This document shows, piece after piece, positions 7,121-14,612 of a stretch of DNA of 17,656 nucleotides. Position 1 is the stretch's first letter. Every line of letters starts with the position of its first letter. The notes under the pieces were generated by a model, which saw only the letters and a program-made list of their open reading frames with translations, was not told the DNA's origin and did no database searches. Both the position numbers and the translations under genes were made by a program. Origin of the DNA: an uncultured Collinsella sp. (lineage in GTDB: Bacteria; Actinomycetota; Coriobacteriia; Coriobacteriales; Coriobacteriaceae). The stretch spans positions 1 to 17,656 of the forward strand of contig CATVTM010000043.1 of NCBI GenBank assembly GCA_958346935.1, written 5' to 3'.

Positions 7121-8101
7121 CTACTCAGCCATCTGAGCCTGGACGGCGGTGATGGCCACGACACCCACGATGTCGTCGGCAGAGCAGCCGCGCGAAAGGT
7201 CGTTGACCGGCTTGGCGATGCCCTGCAGGATAGGGCCGTAGGCGTCGGCACCGGCGAAGCGCTGGACCAGCTTGTAGCCGATGTTGCCAGCCTCGAGGTC
7301 GGGGAACACGAGCACGTTGGCCTTACCGGCGACGGAGGAGCCGGGAGCCTTGAGCTGGGCGACGGTGGGGACGATGGCGGCGTCGAGCTGCAGGTCACCG
7401 TCGATGGCGAGCTCGGGAGCCTTCTCCTTGCAGAACTTCACAGCCTCCTGGACCTTCTTGGCGACCTCGCCGCCGGCGGAGCCCATGGTGGAGTAGGAGA
7501 GCATGGCCACGTGCGGCTCGACGTTGCCCATGAAGGTGGACCAGGAGTGGGCAGAGGCGATGGCGATCTCGGAGAGCTCGTCAGAGGACGGGTTGATATT
7601 GAGGCCGCAGTCGGCGAAGATCAGCGTGCCGTCGGTGCCGAACTGCGGGGTGTCGGTGCACATCACAAAGAAGGCCGAGACCAGCTTGGTGCCCGGGGCG
7701 GTCTTGAGGATCTGCAGCGCGGGGCGCAGGGTGTCGGCGGTGGAGTGGCAGGCGCCGGAGACCAGGCCGTCGGCATCGCCCATCTTGACCATCATGGTGC
7801 CAAAGTAGGTGGCGTCCATCACCTGGGCGCGAGCCTGCTCGATGGTGACGCCCTTCTTGGCGCGGAGCTCGGCAAACTTCTGCGCGTACTCCTCGTGCTT
7901 CTCGGCGTTGCGCGGGTCGATGACGGTGGCGCCGGGAACGTTGATGTCATCGGGGTTGCCCAGGATGACGATGTTGGCCAGGCCCTCCTCGATGATCTTG
8001 TTCGCCGCGACGATGGTGCGCGGATCCTCGCCCTCGGGCAGGACGATGGTCTTAAGGTCGGCCTTGGCGGCAGACTTCATACGGTTTAGGAAATCGCTCA
8101 T
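7121..8101 (-). CDS. pta: Phosphate acetyltransferase
   Basis: A 326-residue short-form phosphotransacetylase, interconverting acetyl-CoA plus phosphate and acetyl phosphate plus CoA in the cytoplasm. It has the family's opening (LPEGEDPRT), the central DADGLVSGACHSTADTLRPA, then FADCGLNINPSSDELSEIA, MLSYSTMGSAGG, and the C-terminal NVLVFPDLEAGNIGYKL and AYGPILQGI blocks. The length is normal for the form lacking the regulatory N-terminal domain. TAAGGAGT precedes ATG 8101. It converges with the two ackA genes rather than sharing their operon, so the two enzyme steps are transcribed separately. Codon use is strongly biased, as expected for a highly expressed central enzyme. Confidence 0.96.
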   Translation of the reverse strand: MSDFLNRMKSAAKADLKTIVLPEGEDPRTIVAANKIIEEGLANIVILGNPDDINVPGATVIDPRNAEKHEEYAQKFAELRAKKGVTIEQARAQVMDATYFGTMMVKMGDADGLVSGACHSTADTLRPALQILKTAPGTKLVSAFFVMCTDTPQFGTDGTLIFADCGLNINPSSDELSEIAIASAHSWSTFMGNVEPHVAMLSYSTMGSAGGEVAKKVQEAVKFCKEKAPELAIDGDLQLDAAIVPTVAQLKAPGSSVAGKANVLVFPDLEAGNIGYKLVQRFAGADAYGPILQGIAKPVNDLSRGCSADDIVGVVAITAVQAQMAE

Positions 8102-8150
8102 GTTACTCCTTACAAGCGTTTCGCTAAGCTCCAGGCGCCCGGCTGTTCAC

Positions 8151-8173
8151 GAATAAACCCGCTGCTAGCGGGT
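8151..8173 (-). promoter_or_regulatory. Hairpin with T-rich tail in the pta leader
   Basis: ACCCGC (8157-8162) and GCGGGT (8168-8173) form a stem. In the - strand transcript the stem is followed by TTTATT (8156-8151), about 50 bases before the pta start. The shape is that of a weak intrinsic terminator or attenuator. Without a known ligand or alternative pairing it could also be a plain stability hairpin. Confidence 0.4.
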
Positions 8174-8228
8174 CTACCTTTCAATTATGTTCGCCGCTGT
8201 GCTTGAGCTTTCCTTGTGTGGCAAGCTC

Positions 8229-8254
8229 ATTATAGGACGCATTAGCGCTATAAT
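8229..8254. promoter_or_regulatory. Divergent TATAAT boxes between pta and glf
   Basis: TATAAT occurs on the + strand at 8249-8254, facing glf, and on the - strand at 8234-8229, facing pta, with the palindrome TAGCGCTA (8243-8250) between and overlapping. Neither has a good -35 hexamer at 16-18 bases. The position midway between two divergent genes supports promoter function. Confidence 0.45.
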
Positions 8255-8332
8255 CGCTCTGATAAATATGTCTCGAAGAATGTTCGAGAAAAGCCCAGCT
8301 AACGAGCCCGTGGCTTTTGACAAGGAGTATCG

Positions 8333-9535
8333 ATGCAGATTACCTCAGGCCTGCCTGAAGGCTTTAACGCCGGCGCGTACGACATGATTGTCGTCGGTGC
8401 TGGATATGCCGGTGCCGTTTGCGCCCGCCGTCTTGCCGAGACTATCGGCTATCGTGTTGCCGTTTTGGAGCGCCGTAGCCACATTGCGGGCAATGCCTAT
8501 GACTGCACTGACGAGGCCGGAATCCTGATCCACGAGTACGGTCCGCATATCTATCACACCTTTAACGAGCGCGTGCACAATTTCCTGTCGCGCTTTACCA
8601 AGTGGACGGATTATCAGCACAAGGTGCTCGCCAACATCAACGGTACCCTTATGCCCGTGCCCTTCAACCATGCGAGTCTCAAGCTCGCCTTTGGTGATGA
8701 GCGCGGCGAGGAGCTGTATCAGAAGCTCGTGGAGACCTTTGGCAAGGATGTCAAGGTGCCCATTATGGAGCTGCGTAAGAAGAACGACCCCGACTTGGCC
8801 GAGGTCGCCGATTACGTCTACGAGAACGTCTTTTTGCATTACACCATGAAGCAGTGGGGCCAGACGCCCGACCAGATCGATCCCTCGATCACCGGTCGCG
8901 TTCCCGTCTTTGTGGGCGACGATGACCGCTATTTCCCGCAGGCTCCCTTCCAGGGTATGCCGCAGGACGGCTACACGGCGCTGTTCGAGCATATGCTCGA
9001 CCACGACCTGATCGACGTGTTCTGCGACGTGGACGCCCGCGATCTCTTTGAGATCGACGAGACCACCGTCAAGATCGGTGGCAAGGTCTACGGCGGCGAG
9101 ATCGTCTATACCGGTCCGCTCGATGAGCTGTTCGACCTCGACCTGGGCGCTCTGCCGTACCGTACGCTCGACATGAAGTTCGAGACGCTCGATATGGATC
9201 AGTTCCAGCCCGTGGGTACCGTCAACTACACCACGAGCGAGGATTACACGCGCATCACCGAGTTCAAGAACATGACCGGTCAGGTTTTGCCCGGCAAGAC
9301 CACCATCATGAAGGAATACTCCAAGGCTTATACGCCCGGATCGGGCGAGACGCCGTACTACGCCATTCTTGAGCCCGAGAACCGCGAGCTCTATGAGCGC
9401 TACCTTGAGCGCGTTCAGAACCTGACGAACTTCCACCCGGTGGGTCGCCTGGCCGAGTATCGTTACTACGATATGGACGCCGTGACCAATTCTGCCCTCG
9501 ATCTTTCGGATGAGATTATCGCCTGCCATGCATAA
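8333..9535 (+). CDS. glf: UDP-galactopyranose mutase
   Basis: A 400-residue FAD enzyme interconverting UDP-galactopyranose and UDP-galactofuranose, the donor for galactofuranose in cell-surface glycans. The dinucleotide-binding motif VGAGYAG is at residues 21-27 with Glu46 in VLERR ending the second strand, then GNAYD, HEYGPHIYHT, PVPFNHASL, FLHYTMKQWG, RVPVF with DDRYFPQAPFQGMPQDGYT, and the C-terminal FHPVGRLAEYRYYDMD, all family-typical. AAGGAG precedes ATG 8333; about 18 residues come before the Rossmann strand, slightly longer than usual. The last codons overlap the start of the glycosyltransferase gene, suggesting coupled translation and a shared glycan pathway. Confidence 0.96.
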   Translation: MQITSGLPEGFNAGAYDMIVVGAGYAGAVCARRLAETIGYRVAVLERRSHIAGNAYDCTDEAGILIHEYGPHIYHTFNERVHNFLSRFTKWTDYQHKVLANINGTLMPVPFNHASLKLAFGDERGEELYQKLVETFGKDVKVPIMELRKKNDPDLAEVADYVYENVFLHYTMKQWGQTPDQIDPSITGRVPVFVGDDDRYFPQAPFQGMPQDGYTALFEHMLDHDLIDVFCDVDARDLFEIDETTVKIGGKVYGGEIVYTGPLDELFDLDLGALPYRTLDMKFETLDMDQFQPVGTVNYTTSEDYTRITEFKNMTGQVLPGKTTIMKEYSKAYTPGSGETPYYAILEPENRELYERYLERVQNLTNFHPVGRLAEYRYYDMDAVTNSALDLSDEIIACHA

Positions 9536-10559
9536 AGTCATAACATTCGGTATTCCCTCGTATAACGCCGCCAAGGACATGGACCATTGCATCACCTCCA
9601 TTCTGGAGGGGAGCAATTACGCTACCGATATTGAGATTATCGTGGTGGATGACGGTTCCAAGGACGAGACGGCCGCCAAGGCCGACGAGTGGGAGGCCCG
9701 TTATCCCGGTATCATCCGCGCGGTGCACCAGGAGAACGGCGGCCACGGTATCGCCGTTCTTTCGGGCCTGCGCGAGGCGCAGGGCACGTACTACAAGGTC
9801 GTCGATTCGGATGACTGGCTCGACGGCGCGGCCCTTTCGACCATGCTGTCGATTCTGCGCGGCTTTGAAGAGCGCGACCAGCGCGTTGACCTGTTTATCT
9901 CGAACTACGTGTACGAGAAGGTTTACGAGGGTACGCATACGGCCATTGGTTACAAGTTTGCCCTGCCTCGAAAAAAGATCTTTACCTGGGACCAGATCGG
10001 CCATTTCCGTTTGGACCAGAATCTGCTCATGCACAGCCTGTGCTATCGCACGGATGTGCTGCGCGAGTCCAACCTGCCCATGCCGCCGCACACGTTCTAT
10101 GTGGACAACATCTACGCCTACGTGCCGCTGCCGCGTTGCAAGACCATGTACTACGCCGACATCGACCTCTACCGCTACTTTATCGGCCGCGAAGGTCAGA
10201 GCGTCAACGAGGCAACGATGGTCAAGCGTCTGGACCAGCAGTTCCGTGTTACGCGTATCATGATGGAGTCGTACCACCTGTACAGCGATGTTGAGTCGTC
10301 GCGCCTGCGTTCGTACATGATGGGCTATTTCACCATGATGATGGCGATCTGCTCGGTGCTCACCAAGCTTTCCGACGAGGATTGTGCCGATGAGCGTCTG
10401 AAGACGCTGTGGAATGATTTGAAGGCCTATGACGAGCGTATGTATCGTCGTGCACGTTACGGTGTGGTCGGCTTCTTCACTAACCTCCGCGGTCGTGCCG
10501 GAGACAAAACCACACTCGGCCTATACCGTCTTGCCTCAAAGATCTTCAAATTCAACTAG
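9528..10559 (+). CDS. Family 2 glycosyltransferase
   Basis: A 343-residue GT2 (GT-A fold) transferase. It opens with VITFGIPSYNA, then IIVVDDGSKDET (Asp41-Asp42 in the nucleotide-sugar site) and VVDSDDWLDG (residues 91-100, the metal-binding acidic cluster). The C-terminal part is helical with a Met-rich stretch (SYMMGYFTMMMAICSVL) that could be membrane-associated. I chose ATG 9528, which overlaps glf by 8 bases and starts directly at the conserved fold; ATG 9510 in the same frame has no ribosome site. Pairing with glf makes galactofuranosyl transfer a reasonable inference, but the acceptor and donor cannot be read from the sequence. Its last codons are mirrored by an inverted copy near 10718. 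Confidence 0.9.
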   Translation: MHKVITFGIPSYNAAKDMDHCITSILEGSNYATDIEIIVVDDGSKDETAAKADEWEARYPGIIRAVHQENGGHGIAVLSGLREAQGTYYKVVDSDDWLDGAALSTMLSILRGFEERDQRVDLFISNYVYEKVYEGTHTAIGYKFALPRKKIFTWDQIGHFRLDQNLLMHSLCYRTDVLRESNLPMPPHTFYVDNIYAYVPLPRCKTMYYADIDLYRYFIGREGQSVNEATMVKRLDQQFRVTRIMMESYHLYSDVESSRLRSYMMGYFTMMMAICSVLTKLSDEDCADERLKTLWNDLKAYDERMYRRARYGVVGFFTNLRGRAGDKTTLGLYRLASKIFKFN

Positions 10560-10736
10560 TACAGAAACGCTCGGGTAACGGGGACCCCTGGTCCTTAACT
10601 TGCTACTTCGGACAGTCCTGCGCAAGACGAAGGCGCCACTGGCGCCTCCTTTGCGTGCGGAACTCGTATCAAGTTAAGGACCAGGGGTCCTCTGCTATGT
10701 CTCGCTTTATGTCAGGCAGCTGAATTTGAAGATCTT
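10539..10736. repeat. Outer inverted repeat: glycosyltransferase 3' end mirrored
   Basis: The final 19 bases spanning the glycosyltransferase end, 10539-10557 (AAGATCTTCAAATTCAACT), recur inverted at 10718-10736 with one mismatch. Read on the - strand the distal copy gives VYRASKIFKF before a stop, compared with LYRLASKIFKFN at the true gene end, so similarity extends slightly beyond the exact match. It is either a decayed remnant of a paralogous gene end or a duplication made with the inverted repeat it encloses. Confidence 0.7.
10582..10690. repeat. Long inverted repeat IR3
   Basis: The perfect 21-bp arms are 10582-10602 and 10670-10690 (GGACCCCTGGTCCTTAACTTG on the left; the first 13 bases are themselves palindromic). 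The core holds ACAGTCCTG (10612-10620), an AGGCGCC/GGCGCCT hairpin (10631-10647) flanked by CGCAA/TTGCG, and GTGCGGAACTCG (10655-10666). It shares core words with IR4 on the opposite strand. It lies between convergent genes. No coding content is seen. Confidence 0.88.
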
Positions 10737-10783
10737 AGACGCGCGATACACAGGGGCCTGGGCTGAAAAGATTTTGGTTGGTA

Positions 10784-10908
10784 GGTTGCCCGGTGGGGCT
10801 TGGTTATGTTTGTCGCGAGTTCCGCACGAGCCGAAGAGCACTTAATGTGCTCTTCGTGCGAGCCAGGACTGTAGAGCAGCAAACATAACCAAGCCCCACC
10901 GGGCAACC
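10784..10908. repeat. Long inverted repeat IR4
   Basis: The perfect 29-bp arms are 10784-10812 and 10880-10908 (beginning GGTTGCCCGGTGGGGCTTGG). The core holds CGAGTTCCGCAC (10816-10827), a GAAGAGCAC/GTGCTCTTC stem (10833-10855) extended by CGCAC/GTGCG, and CAGGACTGT (10864-10872). The two flanking words are exact reverse complements of the words in IR3, so IR4 is the same kind of element in reverse orientation with different arms. It ends 12 bases before the peptidase stop codon. Confidence 0.88.
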
Positions 10909-10920
10909 GGTCAGGTTAGG

Positions 10921-11922
10921 CTACTTCGCGGCGCCGGGGATGCCGTGGGAGGTTTTGGCGGTTTTGGCTCCGTTTACGATGGCGGTTTGCAAAGCCCTTA
11001 CGGCGAGCATGCCCAGCAGGTCTAGGGGAACGGCGGCGTTTGCCTGGGCGCCCAGTTTGCCGCTGGCGAGGGTGTAGATGGTGTCGCCGTCGTTGGTGGT
11101 GTGCGTGGGACGGATGGCGTGTGCGTAGGCGTCTGCGGCCATCTGGGAGACCTTGGTGGCTTGTGCCTTAGTGAGTTCCACGTTGGTGACGATGCAGCTG
11201 ATGGTGGTGTTGGTGCGGTCGAGCGGCATCTGCATGGATCCGGCGGCGGCAAAGGCTGCGAGTTCCATATCGACGATTTGGTCGCTATCGGCTGCGGCGC
11301 GCATGCCGGCGACCCACTCGCCGGTGAGGGGGTCGACAACGTTGCCGCAGGCGTTGACCGAGACCACGGCGCCCACCTTGATGGGGCCGAGCGCCACGGC
11401 GGCAGCGCCAAGGCCGGCCTTCATGCAGGTGGCGGGGCCCATGAGCTTACCCACGGTAGCGCCCGTGCCGGCGCCTACGTTGCCCTGTTCGAGCTTGGTG
11501 GGGGTGTGGTCGAGCGCCTCGCGCACGGCGGCGATGCCGGCCTCAATGTCGGGGCGAACGGTGGGGTCGCCAAAGGCAAGGTCGAAGATACAGCTGGAAC
11601 ACACGATGGGCACCTGCGTGGGGCCGACGGGAAGGCCGATGCCGCGGCTCTCGAGTTCGCGGGCCACGCCGCTTGCAGCCTCGAGGCCAAAGGCCGATCC
11701 GCCCGAAAGGCAGACGGCGTGGACCTTATCGACGGTGTTTTCGGGACGCAGCAGGTCGGTCTCACGCGAAGCGGGGGCGCCACCACGTACGTCAACGCCA
11801 CCGGTGGCACCCTCGGGCGCCACGATTACGGTGCAGCCGGTGCCAGCCTCCTCGTCCGTATAGTTGCCAAAGCAAAAGCCATCGACATTGCAAACATCGA
11901 TGGCTTCGAGCAGTGTGTCCAT
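10921..11922 (-). CDS. P1-family (DmpA/NylC-like) N-terminal nucleophile peptidase
   Basis: A 333-residue member of the P1/S58 family, which includes L-aminopeptidase DmpA, beta-peptidyl aminopeptidases and the nylon-oligomer hydrolase NylC. These precursors cut themselves so that an internal Ser or Thr becomes the N-terminal nucleophile. Visible blocks are GTGCTVIVAPEGA, GGAPASRETDLL, VHAVCLSGGSAFGLEAASGV (residues 68-87), EQGNVGAGTGATVGK and VGAVVSVNACGNVVDP. DRTNTTIS (235-242) offers Asn238-Thr239 as the likely self-cleavage site. I chose ATG 11922 because TAGGAGA precedes it; the frame continues to 12195 only as a shadow of maf. A hairpin (CCGGGC/GCCCGG, 11945-11961) lies in the leader. 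The natural substrate is unknown. Confidence 0.9.
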   Translation of the reverse strand: MDTLLEAIDVCNVDGFCFGNYTDEEAGTGCTVIVAPEGATGGVDVRGGAPASRETDLLRPENTVDKVHAVCLSGGSAFGLEAASGVARELESRGIGLPVGPTQVPIVCSSCIFDLAFGDPTVRPDIEAGIAAVREALDHTPTKLEQGNVGAGTGATVGKLMGPATCMKAGLGAAAVALGPIKVGAVVSVNACGNVVDPLTGEWVAGMRAAADSDQIVDMELAAFAAAGSMQMPLDRTNTTISCIVTNVELTKAQATKVSQMAADAYAHAIRPTHTTNDGDTIYTLASGKLGAQANAAVPLDLLGMLAVRALQTAIVNGAKTAKTSHGIPGAAK

Positions 11923-11991
11923 GTGTTCTCCTATCGGTTTTCCGCCGGGCCTTATGCCCGGTCGGGATCCGTACGGTACGGCAAAATTGTA

Positions 11992-12014
11992 GGCGCTGGG
12001 GGATACCCAGCGCC
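11992..12014 (-). terminator. Terminator after maf
   Basis: GGCGCTGGG (11992-12000) and CCCAGCGCC (12006-12014) form a perfect 9-bp stem with loop GGATA. Read on the - strand it is followed by TACAATTTT. It starts 9 bases past the maf stop and likely separates maf from the peptidase gene. Confidence 0.75.
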
Positions 12015-12022
12015 AGATGCAA

Positions 12023-12604
12023 TTACGAGAGTTTTTGAATCGCGCGTGCGACGCGAGCGATGGGCAAGCCCACCACGTTGTAGAAGTCACCCGAAATATC
12101 GTGCACGAGCATGCGCCCGCCCGTGCCCTGAATACCGTAGGCGCCGGCCTTATCCATGGGCTCGCCCGAGGCGACGTAGCGCTCAATCTGCTCATCAGTA
12201 AGCTCGTAGAACGTCACGTCCGTCACATCGACAAACGACACGCTCTCGGCGGCATGCGGGGCGGTTGTGTCGCCGGCCTTAACGATGCAGACGCCGGTTG
12301 CAACCTGGTGCGTGCGGCCCGAAAGCTCACGGAGCATGGTGTGCGCCTCGTCCTCGGTTGCCGGCTTGCCTAAAATCTTGCCATCGAAGGTAACGATCGT
12401 GTCGGCCGCGACGGTCAGCTCGGTGGGCTCGGCATGCTCGGCGGCGACAGCAGCGGCCTTGGCTCGTGCCAGGCGCTCCACAAGCGTAAGTGGCGCCTCG
12501 CCATCAAACGGCGTCTCATCGATATCGGCAGGAATGATGCGAATGTCATAGCCCGCCTCGCGCATCAGCTCGATGCGGCGCGGCGATTGCGAAGCCAAAA
12601 TCAT
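12023..12604 (-). CDS. maf: Maf-family nucleotide pyrophosphatase
   Basis: A 193-residue Maf protein, a house-cleaning pyrophosphatase acting on non-canonical or modified nucleotides such as dTTP, UTP or m5U derivatives. The signature ASQSPRRIELM is at residues 4-14, followed by VAADTIV (catalytic-region Asp68), GKPATEDEAHTMLRELSGR, and DKAGAYGIQGTGG near the C-terminus. DKAGAYGIQG is typical of the YhdE-type rather than the YceF-type branch. Its start ATG overlaps the stop of the DJ-1 gene in an ATGA arrangement, implying coupled translation. The length is normal. Confidence 0.95.
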   Translation of the reverse strand: MILASQSPRRIELMREAGYDIRIIPADIDETPFDGEAPLTLVERLARAKAAAVAAEHAEPTELTVAADTIVTFDGKILGKPATEDEAHTMLRELSGRTHQVATGVCIVKAGDTTAPHAAESVSFVDVTDVTFYELTDEQIERYVASGEPMDKAGAYGIQGTGGRMLVHDISGDFYNVVGLPIARVARAIQKLS

Positions 12605-13143
12605 AGCTGGATGCCCTCTGCGACCTTCTCGACAGCCTTGTCGCCGGCGAGTGTGCGAAGCAGCTCGAGCGCAAAGGGGAGCGACTGGGCCATGCCGCTG
12701 GCGGTGATGATGTTGCCGTCCTGCGTGACCTTCTCGCCGGTATAGGCTCCCTCGGGGAAGCTCTTCTCAAAGCCGGGGAAGCACGTGGCGTGGCGCCCCT
12801 CGAGCAGGTCGAGCTCGCCCAAGATAAACGGGGCGGCGCAGATGGCGGCAACGTGCTTGGTCGCGGCGAACTCGCAGACCACATCGCAGACGCGCTGATC
12901 GGCGCGCAGATTGGTGGCGCCGGGCAGACCGCCGGGCAGCACAACGCAGTCGTACTCGTCAAAGTTGATCTCATCAAAGAGCGCATCGCAGGTCACGGGG
13001 ATCTGCAGCGAGCTGACGACCTCACGCGTGGGCATGATAGAGACGAGCGTGGCACGCACGCCGCCGCGACGCATGACATCGACCATGGTCAAGCATTCAA
13101 TAGTTTCAAAGCCATCGGCGGCGAGAACGGCAACGCTGGGCAT
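12601..13143 (-). CDS. DJ-1/PfpI-family protein
   Basis: A 180-residue class I glutamine amidotransferase-like protein of the DJ-1/ThiJ/PfpI superfamily. VAVLADGFE-type opening (VAVLAADGFETIE) places Glu13 where DJ-1 has its conserved Glu, DVMRRGG follows as in DJ-1, CVVLPGGLPGA forms the central turn, and AAICAAP gives the nucleophile-elbow Cys102. The length matches the DJ-1/YajL group. Functions in the family include stress protection and protein or metabolite deglycation; which applies here is not visible. I chose ATG 13143 because AAAGGAATCC precedes it; the frame extends to 13209 without homology. It forms a coupled pair with maf downstream. Confidence 0.92.
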   Translation of the reverse strand: MPSVAVLAADGFETIECLTMVDVMRRGGVRATLVSIMPTREVVSSLQIPVTCDALFDEINFDEYDCVVLPGGLPGATNLRADQRVCDVVCEFAATKHVAAICAAPFILGELDLLEGRHATCFPGFEKSFPEGAYTGEKVTQDGNIITASGMAQSLPFALELLRTLAGDKAVEKVAEGIQL

Positions 13144-13180
13144 GAGGATTCCTTTCGTAAGGCGGCATACAATTAGCCGT

Positions 13181-13208
13181 CTTATACCCCGAAGACCTCC
13201 GCTTGCCA
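13181..13208 (-). promoter_or_regulatory. Candidate promoter for the DJ-1/maf pair
   Basis: On the - strand, TGGCAA (13208-13203) and TATAAG (13186-13181) are 16 bases apart, and the -10 lies 38 bases upstream of the DJ-1 start. This is a plausible sigma-70-type promoter with an imperfect -35. Confidence 0.4.
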
Positions 13209-13250
13209 CGCTCGATTTCTCAATGATTTATCTGAGCAATGATTGAGTGA

Positions 13251-14564
13251 CTAGTTGCGCCTAAGGTGGACGACGGTCTCGCAGTGGAAGGTTTGCGGGA
13301 ACAGGTCGACTGGCGTGATCTTGACGGGGGAGAAGGTGCCTTCTTCGACAAAGCGTTTGAGATCGCGCGCCAGGGTGGCCGGGTCGCAGCTCACGTAGGC
13401 GACATCGCGCGCACTCGTGCTGGCGATAAGGTCGATCGCCTCGGGGGCGAGGCCTGCGCGCGGCGGGTCGACCACCAAGACGTCGGCATCCTGGTCGGGG
13501 AACTCGCGCACCGCGTCTCCGCCAATGACGTCGACGTTATCGAGCTTGTTGATCTCCAGGTTACGGCGCAGGTCGCGCACGGCCGGGCCGTAGGCCTCGA
13601 CGGCGGCGACGAAGTCGCAGCGGCGGGCGAGCGGCAGGGTAAAGGTTCCGGCGCCGCAGTACAGGTCCACGGCAAGCTCGTCTTCTTGCGGGTCGAGCGC
13701 TTCCATGACAAGCTCGATCAAAATCTCGGCACCCTTGGTGTTGACCTGGAAAAAAGACGGGGCAGACAAGCGCATCTGACCCTCGGCGATATTCTCGGTC
13801 CATGAGCCCTCTCCGGCGAGCATTTCGACCTTGGAGACACGGCGGGCCTTCTTTTCGCCCTTGCTCATCACGCGCACGATGCTCGTGGGATGAGCGGCGT
13901 CCGCCAGCACGCGGGAGACCTGCGAGCGCGGAAAAGAGCCTGTAGGCGTCCAGAGTGCGACCTCGAGTGCCTTGGTACGGCGCGATGCACGAATGCCCAC
14001 GCGTTCGAGTCCCAAGTCATGGCTGCCGCTTAGATAGTTGAGTGCGCCGACGACCGATTTGAGCGCCTTCGGGAAGCGCTTATCGAACAGCGGGCACGCA
14101 TCGACGGTCACGATTTTGCTGGGGTCGACACCGTGCATGCCAAGGCGCACGCGACCGTTGACGACGGTCGGTTCGAGCTCGATTTTATTGCGGTAGCCCC
14201 AGTCGTCCTTGGTGTGGCAGATGGGCTGTACCAACTCATCGACCTGCTCAGGAGCGAACTTGCCGATGCGCTCGAGCGTGGAGCGCAGGTTTTGCTCCTT
14301 GGCGGCGAGCTGTGCCGTGCGTGAGAGATTGCCCCACGAACAACCGCCGCAGATGCCAACGAAGGGGCAGGGAGGCTGGATGCGATCGGGGCTCGGCTCC
14401 AGAATCTCGGTGGTGCGGGCGCGCATAAACGACTTGCCGTCCTGCACAATCTCGGCCTCGACGGTGTCGCCCGCCACGGCGCCCTGCACAAAAACGGCCT
14501 TGCCGTTGTCGGCGTGCGCCAACCCGTCGGCGCCGTACGTCATCGATTCTATGGTGAGCTTCAT
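13251..14564 (-). CDS. rlmD: 23S rRNA (uracil-5)-methyltransferase, RlmD-like
   Basis: A 437-residue SAM-dependent RNA m5U methylase. An N-terminal TRAM domain (about residues 1-55) is followed by cysteines C66, C72 and C75 in PPCPFVGICGGC and C157 in DACPLF, the set that holds a 4Fe-4S cluster. The SAM site is DLYCGAGTFTLPLA (300-313), then DPPRAG (366-371), the catalytic Cys393 in YVSCDPATLARDL, and the general base Glu429 in HCETV. The length suits RlmD/RlmCD. I chose ATG 14564 because homology starts there; the frame extends 12 codons upstream. The ribosome site is weak. Which 23S uridine it modifies (or both, as in RlmCD of Firmicutes) cannot be decided by eye. Confidence 0.92.
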   Translation of the reverse strand: MKLTIESMTYGADGLAHADNGKAVFVQGAVAGDTVEAEIVQDGKSFMRARTTEILEPSPDRIQPPCPFVGICGGCSWGNLSRTAQLAAKEQNLRSTLERIGKFAPEQVDELVQPICHTKDDWGYRNKIELEPTVVNGRVRLGMHGVDPSKIVTVDACPLFDKRFPKALKSVVGALNYLSGSHDLGLERVGIRASRRTKALEVALWTPTGSFPRSQVSRVLADAAHPTSIVRVMSKGEKKARRVSKVEMLAGEGSWTENIAEGQMRLSAPSFFQVNTKGAEILIELVMEALDPQEDELAVDLYCGAGTFTLPLARRCDFVAAVEAYGPAVRDLRRNLEINKLDNVDVIGGDAVREFPDQDADVLVVDPPRAGLAPEAIDLIASTSARDVAYVSCDPATLARDLKRFVEEGTFSPVKITPVDLFPQTFHCETVVHLRRN

Positions 14565-14612
14565 ATTCCTGCCTGTCGTTCGCGTTGTTGTCCGCACCAT
14601 GGTAGCAGGGAA

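Noticed and set aside
10560..10920. Insertion sequence or transposon remnant with transposase
   Set aside because: No transposase-like frame is present; the only frame, 10712-10906 on the - strand, is short and passes through IR4. The inverted repeats are reported as non-coding elements.
11923..12195. Extended N-terminus of the P1 peptidase
   Set aside because: The extra 91 codons overlap maf on the same strand in another frame and cross its terminator; ATG 11922 has a strong ribosome site.
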